NCBI RefSeq assembly: GCF_004127445.1
Contig: NZ_QEXM01000009.1
Location: 1-64,000, forward strand
Direction: 5' to 3'
Length of the DNA stretch: 64,000 nucleotides
From: Streptomyces alfalfae
Lineage (GTDB): Bacteria; Actinomycetota; Actinomycetes; Streptomycetales; Streptomycetaceae
The position numbers and the translations under genes are program-made. The notes under the pieces are model-generated. The model did no database searches. It was not told the origin of the DNA and worked only from the letters and a program-made list of their open reading frames with translations. Position 1 is the first letter of the stretch; the number at the start of each line of letters is the position of its first letter. Positions 16,267-23,503 of this stretch are shown piece by piece.

Positions 16267-17999
16267 TACGCGGCCTCCGCTTCCGTCAGCTGGGAGAGGA
16301 CGATCTCCCGGTAGGTCTCATTGCTCTCCATCAGCTCGTGATGGCGGCCGGCGCCCACGACGCGGCCCTCGTCGAGGACCACGATGCGGTCGGCGTCCCT
16401 GATGGTGGAGACGCGCTGGGCGACGATGACGACGGTCGCCTCGGCCGTCTCCTCGGCCAGGGCGCCGCGCAGCGCCGCGTCGGTGGCGTAGTCGAGCGCG
16501 GAGAACGAGTCGTCGAAGAGGTAGATCTCCGGGCGCTGCACCAGTGTGCGCGCGATGGACAGGCGCTGGCGCTGGCCGCCGGAGACGTTGGTGCCGCCCT
16601 GCGAGATCGGCGCGTCGAGCCCTTCCTCCAGGCCCTGCACGAACTCCTTGGCCTGCGCGACCTCCAGGGCGTGCCACAGCTCGTCGTCCGTGGCGTCGGG
16701 GTTGCCGTAGCGGAGGTTGGAGGCGACCGTGCCCGCGAAGAGGTACGGCTTCTGCGGGACCAGGCCGACCGTCCTGGCGAGCAGCGCGGGCTCGACGGAG
16801 CCCACGTCGACGCCGCCGACCAGGACCTGCCCCTCGGTGGCGTCGATGAGCCGGGGCACCAGGCCGAGCAGCGTCGACTTGCCGCTGCCGGTGGAGCCGA
16901 TGACGGCGGTGGTCTCGCCGGGCCGCGCCACGAGGTCGACGCCCCTCAGCACGGGCTCCTCGGCGCCGGGGAAGCGGAAGCCGGCGGACCGGAGCTCCAG
17001 ATGGCCGTGGCTGCGCAGCTCGCGGACCGGGGCGGCCGGGGGCACCACACTGCTCTCGGTGTCCAGGACCTTCTCGATGCGCTCGGCGCAGACCTCGGCG
17101 CGCGGCACCATCATGAACATGAAGGTGGCCATCATCACGGACATCACGATCTGCATGAGGTAGGCGAGGAACGCGGTGAGCGCGCCGATCCGCATGCCGC
17201 CGCTGTCGATGCGGTGGGCGCCGAACCACACCACCGCGATCGAGGAGATGTTCACGACGGTCATGACGATCGGGAACATCAGGGCGAGCAGCTTGCCGGT
17301 GCCGAGCGAGACGTCGGTCAGGTCGGCGTTGGCGTCGCGGAAACGGTCCTTCTCGTAGCTGTCGCGGACGAAGGCGCGGATGACGCGGTTGCCGCTGATC
17401 TGCTCGCGGAGCACGCGGTTCACCGTGTCGAGCCGCTCCTGCATGGTGCGGAACAGCGGGTGCAGCCGCCGCACGATCAGGCTGACGCTGATGCCGAGGA
17501 CGGGTACCACGGCGACGAGGACGCCGGAGAGCGGCACGTCCTGGCCGAGCGCCATCACGATGCCGCCGACGCACATGATGGGCGCGGAGACCATGAGCGT
17601 GAACGTCATCAGGGCCAGCGTCTGCACCTGCTGGACGTCGTTGGTGGTCCGCGTGATCAGTGTGGGGGCGCCGAACTTGCCCACCTCGCGCGCGGAGAAC
17701 GACTGCACGCGGTCGAAGACGGCGGCCCGCACGTCGCGCCCGAGGGCGGACGCGGTCCGCGCGCCGTAGAAGACGGCGCCGATGTTGCAGACCATCTGCA
17801 CGACCGTGACGGCGATCATGATGCCGCCGAAGCGGAGGATGTAACCCGTGTCCCCCTGGACGACACCGTGGTCGATGATGTCGGCGTTGAGGGTGGGGAG
17901 ATAGAGCGAGGCGCACGTCTGCAGGAACTGCAGGAGCACCAGCAGGGCGATCGGTTTCTTGTACGGACGCAGGTGTGTCCGCAGGAGTCTTATGAGCAC
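16266..17999 (-). CDS. ABC exporter, fused membrane/ATPase subunit 1 (variant Walker B)
   Basis: The 577-residue half-transporter has six membrane helices in residues 1-310 and an ATPase domain with Walker A GSTGSGKSTL (about residue 368), a canonical signature VSGGQRQRLSI and Walker B IYLFDDSFSALD, in which Asp replaces the catalytic Glu. The switch residue is Gln (VAQRVS) rather than His. Together with the partner's altered signature, one of the two ATP sites in the dimer should be non-hydrolytic, a known feature of heterodimeric exporters. The start is GTG at 17999. An unusual inverted-repeat region lies just upstream. Confidence 0.92.
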   Translation of the reverse strand: MLIRLLRTHLRPYKKPIALLVLLQFLQTCASLYLPTLNADIIDHGVVQGDTGYILRFGGIMIAVTVVQMVCNIGAVFYGARTASALGRDVRAAVFDRVQSFSAREVGKFGAPTLITRTTNDVQQVQTLALMTFTLMVSAPIMCVGGIVMALGQDVPLSGVLVAVVPVLGISVSLIVRRLHPLFRTMQERLDTVNRVLREQISGNRVIRAFVRDSYEKDRFRDANADLTDVSLGTGKLLALMFPIVMTVVNISSIAVVWFGAHRIDSGGMRIGALTAFLAYLMQIVMSVMMATFMFMMVPRAEVCAERIEKVLDTESSVVPPAAPVRELRSHGHLELRSAGFRFPGAEEPVLRGVDLVARPGETTAVIGSTGSGKSTLLGLVPRLIDATEGQVLVGGVDVGSVEPALLARTVGLVPQKPYLFAGTVASNLRYGNPDATDDELWHALEVAQAKEFVQGLEEGLDAPISQGGTNVSGGQRQRLSIARTLVQRPEIYLFDDSFSALDYATDAALRGALAEETAEATVVIVAQRVSTIRDADRIVVLDEGRVVGAGRHHELMESNETYREIVLSQLTEAEAA

Positions 18000-18010
18000 G
18001 CGCGGTCTCT

Positions 18011-18103
18011 CGACGGGTCGGGTGAAGGCAAGTTGGCGAAGTCGTGCCTATCCTGCGCTACCCGACCCGTCGGCGTGCAACCCATTAACCCATGACCGGG
18101 TCA
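18011..18103 (-). promoter_or_regulatory. Inverted repeats upstream of the ABC exporter operon
   Basis: CGACGGGTCGGGT (18011-18023) and ACCCGACCCGTCG (18060-18072) are perfect 13-base inverted repeats 36 bases apart. A separate palindrome TGACCGGGTCA lies at 18093-18103. Both lie between the exporter start (17999) and the kinase gene and could be operators or a leader hairpin. No regulator gene is adjacent. Confidence 0.5.
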
Positions 18104-18156
18104 AAAATCAGCCCCGGTAAAGAAGTGGGCCGACTGAAGGGTCCGGAAGGCGGTGC

Positions 18157-19593
18157 TCAGACGCCCGCGGCGAAGGCCCCCGGGTGGCTCTGCTCGCGCA
18201 CCGTCGCGTACTGCTGCCGCACGGCCTGCCCCACGGCGTGCTCCTCGCCCGGCTCGAAGACCTGCGCCGCGGCGCCCTGCCAGAGCGGGAGCTGACCGGT
18301 GAGCGCCCACGCGGCCTGGCGCGCCGCGCCGAGCGCCGCGTAGTCCGCGGGCTGCGGCACGACGACCTGGGTGCCGAACAGCATCGGGGCCGCCGCCTGC
18401 ACGGCGGGCAGCCCGGCCGCGGCGCCGAGCAGGAAGACCCGGCGGACCTCGACGCCGCGCCCGCGCAGCACGTCGAGCGCGTCCCCGAGCCCGCAGAGCA
18501 TGCCCTCGAAGGCGGCCCGCGCCAGGTGCTCGGGCTTCATCGACTCGCGCCGCAGCCCGGTCAGCGTCCCCGCCGCGTGCGGCAGCTGAGGCGTGCGCTC
18601 ACCCTCCAGATACGGCAGGAGCACGAGCCCGTGGGCGCCCGGCGTCGACTTCAGGGCGAGCGCGGACAGCTCCTCCAGATCCGTCACGCCGAGCATCTCG
18701 GCGGTGCCGCGCAGCACGCGTACGGCGTTCATCGTGTGGACGACCGGCAGGTGCAGCCCCGTGGCGTCCGCGAGGGCGGTGATCATGCCACGGGTGTCGG
18801 TCAGCGCCTCGTGGTGCACCGCCATCACGGACCCGGAGGCCCCGAGCGACACCACGGCGTCGCCCTGCCGCACCCCGAGCCCGAAGGCGGCGGCCATGGT
18901 CTCGCCGGTCCCCGCCGAGATCAGCAGCCCCTCGGGCGTCGTCCCGGCGGGCTCGGCGGGGCCGATCACCTCGGGCAGCATCGTCTGGTGGCCGAGGGCC
19001 AGTTCGACGAGGTCGGGGCGGTACGCGCCGGTCGCCGCCGACCAGTAACCGGTGCCGGAGGCCCCGCCGCGGTCGGTCGTGCGCCGGGCCGGCCTGCCGA
19101 GGAGCTGCCACACCAGCCAGTCGGGGGCCTGCATGAGGGCGGCGACGTGGCGTGCGGCCTCCGGCTCGGTCCGCGCCAGCCAGCGCAGCTTCGTCACCGG
19201 CTGCCCGGCCTGCGGCACGCACCCGACGGCCCGCGCCCAGGCCTCGCGGCCGCCGAGCCCGTCGATCAGGTCGACGGCGGCCACCTGCGCCCGCCGGTCG
19301 TTGCCGACGAGCGCGGGGCGCACGGTGTTGCCGTGGCCGTCGAGCGGCACCAGGGCGTTCTGCTGCGCGGAGACGCCGATCGCCTGCACGCCTTCGAGCA
19401 GCCCGCCCCCCGCGGCCTCGCCGAGGGAGAGCAGCCAGGCCTGTGGATCGACGTCGGCCGGCCGCCCACCGCCCTCGGCGCTCTCCAGCGGGTGCGGGGC
19501 GTAGCCCTGCTTGAGTACGGCGCCCGTGTCCGTGTCACAGACCACGATGCGCGTGGAATCGGGCGAACTGTCCAACCCTGCGACTATCCCCAT
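18157..19593 (-). CDS. FGGY-family carbohydrate kinase (xylulokinase-like)
   Basis: This 478-residue sugar kinase has the ASKHA-fold phosphate motif GIVAGLDSSPDSTRIVVCD at the N-terminus, IGVSAQQNALVPLD (substrate/metal region), LRWLARTEPE, and the second-domain phosphate and adenosine motifs VVSLGASGSVMA and FLLGAAAGLPAVQ. FGGY kinases phosphorylate D-xylulose, glycerol, ribulose and related sugars; xylulose is the closest fit, but no isomerase or sugar transporter is adjacent. I chose the ATG at 19593, which places the phosphate motif at the usual distance from the N-terminus; 12 further residues are possible. Confidence 0.85.
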   Translation of the reverse strand: MGIVAGLDSSPDSTRIVVCDTDTGAVLKQGYAPHPLESAEGGGRPADVDPQAWLLSLGEAAGGGLLEGVQAIGVSAQQNALVPLDGHGNTVRPALVGNDRRAQVAAVDLIDGLGGREAWARAVGCVPQAGQPVTKLRWLARTEPEAARHVAALMQAPDWLVWQLLGRPARRTTDRGGASGTGYWSAATGAYRPDLVELALGHQTMLPEVIGPAEPAGTTPEGLLISAGTGETMAAAFGLGVRQGDAVVSLGASGSVMAVHHEALTDTRGMITALADATGLHLPVVHTMNAVRVLRGTAEMLGVTDLEELSALALKSTPGAHGLVLLPYLEGERTPQLPHAAGTLTGLRRESMKPEHLARAAFEGMLCGLGDALDVLRGRGVEVRRVFLLGAAAGLPAVQAAAPMLFGTQVVVPQPADYAALGAARQAAWALTGQLPLWQGAAAQVFEPGEEHAVGQAVRQQYATVREQSHPGAFAAGV

Positions 19594-19693
19594 GCCGGGA
19601 ATTCTGCCGCACCGCCGGACGTGACCCACACCCCAGCGGTCCCACAGGGCACTTGAGCGGTCGCGGCCGACGCGTCAGAGGCGCCGCCCGGCC

Positions 19694-19993
19694 CTAGGTG
19701 TTGCTCGTGCCCCAGTCGTCCTCGGCGCCCTGGCCCTTCTCGCGCAGCGACCGCACGCGCTCGGCCACCGAGTCGGGCATCCGGTCCCCGACCCGGTCGG
19801 AGACGGTGTGGAAGGCCTTGCCCGCCACCTCGCGCCCCTGCTGGGTCGCCGACTCGACCGTGTTGCGCACCGCCGGGTTCTGCGAGATCTCACGGGCCGA
19901 CTTCTTCAGTTGCTCGTAGCGCTCGCGTCCGGCCCGGGTTCCGAGCACGTACCCGAGGGCCAGTCCCACCACGAATGTGAGCCGGTATCGCAT
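19694..19993 (-). CDS. YtxH-like small membrane protein
   Basis: The 99-residue protein begins MRYRLTFVVGLALGYVLGTRAGRERYEQLKK in essence: one N-terminal membrane helix with the GYVLGTRAGRERYEQ signature of YtxH-type proteins, followed by an amphipathic, charged helical tail (residues 35-90) with Arg/Glu/Gln repeats. YtxH proteins in Bacillus belong to the general stress response; role here unknown. AAGGAAAGGGTGG precedes the ATG at 19993. Transcribed alone, upstream of the FGGY kinase gene. Confidence 0.75.
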   Translation of the reverse strand: MRYRLTFVVGLALGYVLGTRAGRERYEQLKKSAREISQNPAVRNTVESATQQGREVAGKAFHTVSDRVGDRMPDSVAERVRSLREKGQGAEDDWGTSNT

Positions 19994-20207
19994 GGCAGCC
20001 ACCCTTTCCTTGCGTCGGCGTCGCATGTCCGTCGCTTGTCCGTCGCTCGTTCGAAGCTCGTTCCGTGGGCCGTCAGTCTCCGTCCGCTGACCGGCCCAGA
20101 GGTACCGATTGGCGGAGCACCCCCCTGCTTGCGCTAATGTATGTGTCGCAGCGAGCGCCCGCCGCCCGGAGAGTTCCCAGGCAGGTGCGTTCGATGCAAC
20201 GAGACGA

Positions 20208-20280
20208 TCCCCTGTAGCTCAATTGGCAGAGCAGCCGGCTGTTAACCGGCAGGTTACTGGTTCGAGTCCAGTCGGGGGAG
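20208..20280 (+). tRNA. tRNA-Asn (GTT)
   Basis: The 73-base cloverleaf has acceptor strands TCCCCTG / CGGGGGA with discriminator G, D-arm GCTC..GAGC, anticodon stem GCCGG/CCGGC with loop CTGTTAA giving anticodon GTT, and T-arm ACTGG-TTCGAGT-CCAGT. No CCA is encoded. It is the first of two tandem copies. Confidence 0.97.
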
Positions 20281-20285
20281 CTCGG

Positions 20286-20358
20286 TCTCCTGTAGCTCAA
20301 TTGGCAGAGCAGCCGGCTGTTAACCGGCAGGTTACTGGTTCGAGTCCAGTCGGGAGAG
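20286..20358 (+). tRNA. tRNA-Asn (GTT), second tandem copy
   Basis: It is identical to the preceding tRNA except for one acceptor-stem pair, where C3-G70 becomes T3-A70 (TCTCCTG / CGGGAGA), so pairing is kept. Only five bases separate the copies, so they are one transcript. A strong terminator follows. Confidence 0.97.
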
Positions 20359-20367
20359 CTGTACGGA

Positions 20368-20400
20368 AAGACCCCTGAGATGTCTCTCAGGGGTCTTTTT
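20368..20400 (+). terminator. Intrinsic terminator of the tRNA-Asn pair
   Basis: AAGACCCCTGAGA (20368-20380) pairs with TCTCAGGGGTCTT (20385-20397) around a four-base loop, followed by a T-run to 20400. This classical hairpin with a U-tract is unusual in this high-GC window. Confidence 0.93.
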
Positions 20401-20533
20401 CGTGCCTGGTGGAACCATGCGGGCGGCCCGGCGGTCCTCATGGTCGAGCTATGCCGACCATCCGGAGCAGGAGATCGTATGAGCGGCTATGCTGCGGCAG
20501 ACGGCGCGCACAAATGTGCGCGACGCGCCGTTA

Positions 20534-20607
20534 GGGGCGGTAGCTCAGCCGGTTAGAGCAGCGGACTCATAATCCGTCGGCCGTGGGTTCGAGTCCCACC
20601 CGCCCCA
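20534..20607 (+). tRNA. tRNA with CAT anticodon (elongator Met, or Ile2)
   Basis: The 74-base cloverleaf has acceptor GGGGCGG / CCGCCCC with discriminator A, D-arm GCTC..GAGC, anticodon loop CTCATAA (anticodon CAT) and T-arm GTGGG-TTCGAGT-CCCAC. The standard G1-C72 pair rules out initiator tRNA. Elongator Met and lysidine-modified Ile2 share this anticodon; I cannot separate them by eye and lean to Met. No CCA is encoded. Confidence 0.93.
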
Positions 20608-20695
20608 CCGCAGCGTCAGGGCGCAGGAACGATTCCACCTGTGTCAACGACGCAAACCCCCGGGCGTTGCCCGTTCGGGTGACGCGGCGGCCGGG

Positions 20696-21832
20696 TCAGG
20701 ACGCCGGGCCCGGCCGGGCGGTGCGGCGGCGGGGCCACTTGCGGGTGTCCCTCGGCTCCACGTACGGCTCCTCGTCGGGCGGCATGCCGCCGCTGATCGC
20801 CCGCTGGCGGGCCAGTTCCGCGTCGAGTTCGAGGCCGAGCAGGATCGCCAGGTTCGACAGCCAGAGCCAGACCAGGAAGATCACCACGCCCGCGAGCGCG
20901 CCGTACGTCTTGTTGTACGAGGCGAAGCCCGCGACGTACAGCGCGAAGCCGCCGGAGGCGAGCAGCCACAGCAGGACCGCGAGGACGCTGCCGGGGCTCA
21001 GCCAGCGGAAGCCGGGGCCGTGGACGTTGGGGGCGCGCCAGAACAGCAGCGCGATCATCAGGACGACGAGGACGAGCAGGACGGGCCACTTGGCGATCGA
21101 CCAGGCGGTGACCGCCTCGTCGCCGACGCCGATGGCGTCGCCCGCCCGCTCGGCCAGCGGGCCCGTGAAGACCACGATGAGCGCGCTGGCGGCGAGCAGC
21201 ACCATCAGGGCCAGCGTCAGACCGATGCGCAGCGGTGTGAGCTTCCACACCGGGCGGCCCTCGGGGAGGTCGTAGACGGCGTTGGAGGCGCGGATGAAGG
21301 CGGCCACGTATCCGGAGGCCGACCAGACCGCGAGCAGCAGGCCCGTGATCGCCACCACGCCGCTGGTGCCGCCGCTGTCCTCCAGCTGCCGCACGGCGTC
21401 GCTCAGCAGGTCGCGCACGGCGCCCGGCGCCAGTGTCCCCAGGTTGTCGAGGACCGAGCCGGTGGCCTTCTTGCCGAGCACGCCGAGGACGGAGACCAGG
21501 ACGAGCAGCGCCGGGAAGAGGGAGAGCACGCCGTAGTACGTGAGGGCGGCGGCCCGGTCGGGCAGTTCGTCGTCCATGAACTCCCTGCCGGTGCGCCGCA
21601 GGACCGCCCACCAGGAGTGGGCGGGCAGGTCGGTGGGCTCGTCGGGGGCGTCCCTCTCGACCTCGGGGCCCGGACCGGCGCCGGCGGCCGGCTCCCGGTC
21701 CCCGCCGCCGCCCGCGCGGCCGGGGTCCGGACGGGGCTCCGGGGCGCTGTGCCGGTCGGCTTCGCTGTCGCGCTCGGGGTCGTGGCCCTCGGCGGGGTCC
21801 TGATCACGGTCGTGCTTGTCGAAGAGTGCCAT
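20696..21832 (-). CDS. YihY/BrkB family integral membrane protein
   Basis: The 378-residue protein has a hydrophilic acidic N-terminus of about 75 residues (Glu/Asp/Arg/Pro-rich), then a YihY/BrkB domain with about six membrane helices. Conserved marks are DRAAALTYYGVLSLFPALLVLVS, WSASGYVAAFIRASNAVYD and FASYNKTYGALAGVVIFLVWLWLSNLAILLG. The family was once annotated as ribonuclease BN by mistake; it is now regarded as membrane proteins of unsettled, possibly transport, function. The start at ATG 21832 is chosen because everything upstream is repeat-derived sequence. The short basic C-terminus faces the cytoplasm. Confidence 0.88.
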   Translation of the reverse strand: MALFDKHDRDQDPAEGHDPERDSEADRHSAPEPRPDPGRAGGGGDREPAAGAGPGPEVERDAPDEPTDLPAHSWWAVLRRTGREFMDDELPDRAAALTYYGVLSLFPALLVLVSVLGVLGKKATGSVLDNLGTLAPGAVRDLLSDAVRQLEDSGGTSGVVAITGLLLAVWSASGYVAAFIRASNAVYDLPEGRPVWKLTPLRIGLTLALMVLLAASALIVVFTGPLAERAGDAIGVGDEAVTAWSIAKWPVLLVLVVLMIALLFWRAPNVHGPGFRWLSPGSVLAVLLWLLASGGFALYVAGFASYNKTYGALAGVVIFLVWLWLSNLAILLGLELDAELARQRAISGGMPPDEEPYVEPRDTRKWPRRRTARPGPAS

Positions 21833-21898
21833 GCGGAGGCGAGTTGGCCGTTCACGGCGAGGTAATCCTGTCCCGGGCGGCCACCTTCCGCCGCAGGG

Positions 21899-22003
21899 GG
21901 CGTGAGCCGGTGGCCGTGGGGCGAGAGCCGTCGGCCATGGAGCGTGAGCCGGCAGTCGTGGGGCGAGAGCCGTCGGCCATGGGGTGTGAGCCGGCGGTCG
22001 TGC
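21899..22003. repeat. Five 21-bp tandem repeats of two alternating types
   Basis: Units begin at 21899, 21920, 21941, 21962 and 21983. Units 2 and 4 are identical (GGCGAGAGCCGTCGGCCATG plus G); units 1, 3 and 5 are variants of a GCGTGAGCCGG-type sequence, so the array alternates A-B-A-B-A. It lies between the BrkB-type gene and the molybdate regulator, which are divergently transcribed. Confidence 0.85.
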
Positions 22004-22040
22004 CGGGGCCGCGTGCTTCGGGGGAAGCTCCAGGCGCTCC

Positions 22041-22099
22041 GCATCTGCCATGGAGATACGCATGAAATATTTCAGATGCGAGCCGAATGGGCTTATCTT
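22041..22099 (+). promoter_or_regulatory. Palindromic operator candidate and promoter of the HTH-Mop regulator
   Basis: GAAATATTTC at 22064-22073 is a perfect palindrome in a strikingly AT-rich pocket. GCATCTG (22041-22047) and CAGATGC (22073-22079) add a second, wider inverted repeat. A -10-like TATCTT lies at 22094-22099, 18 bases after TTTCAG, and ends seven bases before the ATG. The palindrome overlaps the -35 position, so binding there would block transcription; autoregulation is inferred. Confidence 0.6.
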
Positions 22100-22106
22100 G
22101 TCGCAC

Positions 22107-22505
22107 ATGCAGTCCTACACGATTGGGCAGGCCGCGCGTCTGCTCGGGGTCAGCCCCGACACCGCCCGCCGCTGGGCGGACGCCGGACGGGTCGCCACGC
22201 ACCGCGACGAGGCCGGGCGGCGGCTCATCGACGGGCGGGACCTGGCCGCCTTCTCCGTCGAGGTCGCGCAGAGCGGCGGCACGGGCGAGGACGACGTCTC
22301 GTACACCTCCGCCCGCAACGCCTTCCCCGGCATCGTCACCGCCGTGAAGCTCGGAGACGTCGCCGCCCAGGTGGAGATCCAGGCGGGGCCGCACCGCCTG
22401 GTCTCGCTGCTGACCCGCGAGGCGGTGGAGGAGCTCGGCCTGGAGGTCGGCACCCAGGCCACCGCCCGGGTCAAGTCCACCAGCGTGCACATCGACCGCG
22501 CCTGA
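22107..22505 (+). CDS. Molybdate-responsive regulator: MerR-type HTH fused to a Mop/TOBE domain
   Basis: The 132-residue protein has an excisionase/MerR-like winged helix at residues 1-60 (YTIGQAARLLGVSPDTARRWADAGRV...RRLIDGRDLAAF) and a Mop/TOBE domain at about residues 70-130 (SARNAFPGIVTAVKLGDVAAQVEIQ...ARVKSTSVHI), the fold that binds molybdate or tungstate. It lies just upstream of modA and modBC on the same strand, so it probably senses molybdate and controls the transporter; it is a compact substitute for ModE. The ATG at 22107 is favoured over earlier starts because a promoter lies immediately upstream and the HTH begins there. Confidence 0.88.
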   Translation: MQSYTIGQAARLLGVSPDTARRWADAGRVATHRDEAGRRLIDGRDLAAFSVEVAQSGGTGEDDVSYTSARNAFPGIVTAVKLGDVAAQVEIQAGPHRLVSLLTREAVEELGLEVGTQATARVKSTSVHIDRA

Positions 22506-22660
22506 CGCCCCGGCGCGGCACCGGCCGCGCTTGAGCGTCCCGGCGCGGCACGGACCGCGCCCCGAGCGGCCCGGCGCCACATCGACCTTGCTCGGGCACC
22601 CCGTGCCACAGCGCCCCGTCCGAGTCCTCGGGCGTGCACCGGCCGCGCCTGAGCACCACC
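22500..22660. repeat. Degenerate ~30-bp repeats between the regulator gene and modA
   Basis: About five imperfect copies of a unit resembling GCGCCTGAGCGCCCCGGCGC followed by GGCACCGGCC lie between the two genes, decreasing in similarity through the middle and reappearing near 22640. They have mirror-like GC-rich arms that could fold in RNA. No gene is present. Confidence 0.5.
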
Positions 22661-22678
22661 CGAACCAGGAGCCCCGCC

Positions 22679-23473
22679 ATGTCCCGCAAGCGCCCCGCTC
22701 TCACCTCCCGCCGCGCCGCCGCGGCCGTCACCGCCGCGCTGCTCGTGCCGCTCGCCGCCTGCGGCGGCGGTGACGGCGGCGGGAGCGGCAAGGAGGGCGG
22801 GGGCGGGGACGTGAAGCTCACCGTCCTCGCCGCCTCCTCCCTCACCGATGTCTTCGCCACGGCCGAGAAGGCGTATGAGAAGGAGCACCCCGGCGCCGAC
22901 ATCACCGTCTCCGCGGCCGGCTCCCAGGAACTGGCAGCGCAGGTCGAGCAGGGCTCGCCCGCCGACGTCCTGGTCACCGCCGACACCACGACCATGGAAG
23001 GCCTGAAGGCGGAGACCGGCGACCCGGTGGTCATCGCGCGGAACCGGCTCGTCATCGCCACCCGCGAGGGCAACCCGGACGGGGTCAAGACGCTCAAGGA
23101 CCTCGCCGACCCGAAGCTGAAGGTCGTCCTCGCCGACGACACCGTGCCCGTCGGGCGGTACGCCAAGCAGGTCCTCGACCGGCAGAGGATCACGGTGAAG
23201 CCCGTCTCCAAGGAGGCGAACGTCCGCTCCGTGCTCAGCAAGGTCGAACTCGGCGAGGCCGACGCGGGCATCGTCTACCGGACGGACGCCGCCACCGCGG
23301 CCGGCAAGGTCGACGCCGTCGAGATCCCCGACGCCCAGAACGCCGTGGCCTCCTACCCCGCCGCCACCCTCAAGGGCTCGGCCCACGCGGACGCCGCCGC
23401 CGCGTTCGTGCAGTGGCTCGGCGGCCCCGAGGCGCAGAAGATCCTGCGGGACGGCGGTTTCCAGAAGCCGTAG
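22679..23473 (+). CDS. modA: Molybdate ABC transporter substrate-binding lipoprotein
   Basis: The 264-residue protein has a lipoprotein signal (SRRAAAAVTAALLVPLAAC, lipobox LAAC at about residue 28) followed by a Gly-rich linker, so the mature protein is tethered outside the membrane. The domain shows ModA marks: LTVLAASSLTDVF (anion-binding Ser), VSAAGSQELAAQVEQGSPADVLVTAD, and DADAGIVYRTDA near residue 200. It captures molybdate or tungstate and delivers it to the fused ModBC protein 30 bases downstream. AGGAG lies just before the ATG at 22679. Confidence 0.95.
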   Translation: MSRKRPALTSRRAAAAVTAALLVPLAACGGGDGGGSGKEGGGGDVKLTVLAASSLTDVFATAEKAYEKEHPGADITVSAAGSQELAAQVEQGSPADVLVTADTTTMEGLKAETGDPVVIARNRLVIATREGNPDGVKTLKDLADPKLKVVLADDTVPVGRYAKQVLDRQRITVKPVSKEANVRSVLSKVELGEADAGIVYRTDAATAAGKVDAVEIPDAQNAVASYPAATLKGSAHADAAAAFVQWLGGPEAQKILRDGGFQKP

Positions 23474-23503
23474 CCGCGCCAGCCGTCGACCCCGGGACCC
23501 TTG

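Noticed and set aside
20208..20358. Possible attachment-site duplication (att) at tRNA-Asn
   Set aside because: The repeat covers whole tRNA genes five bases apart, with no integrase, phage or plasmid gene nearby, so it is a tandem gene duplication.
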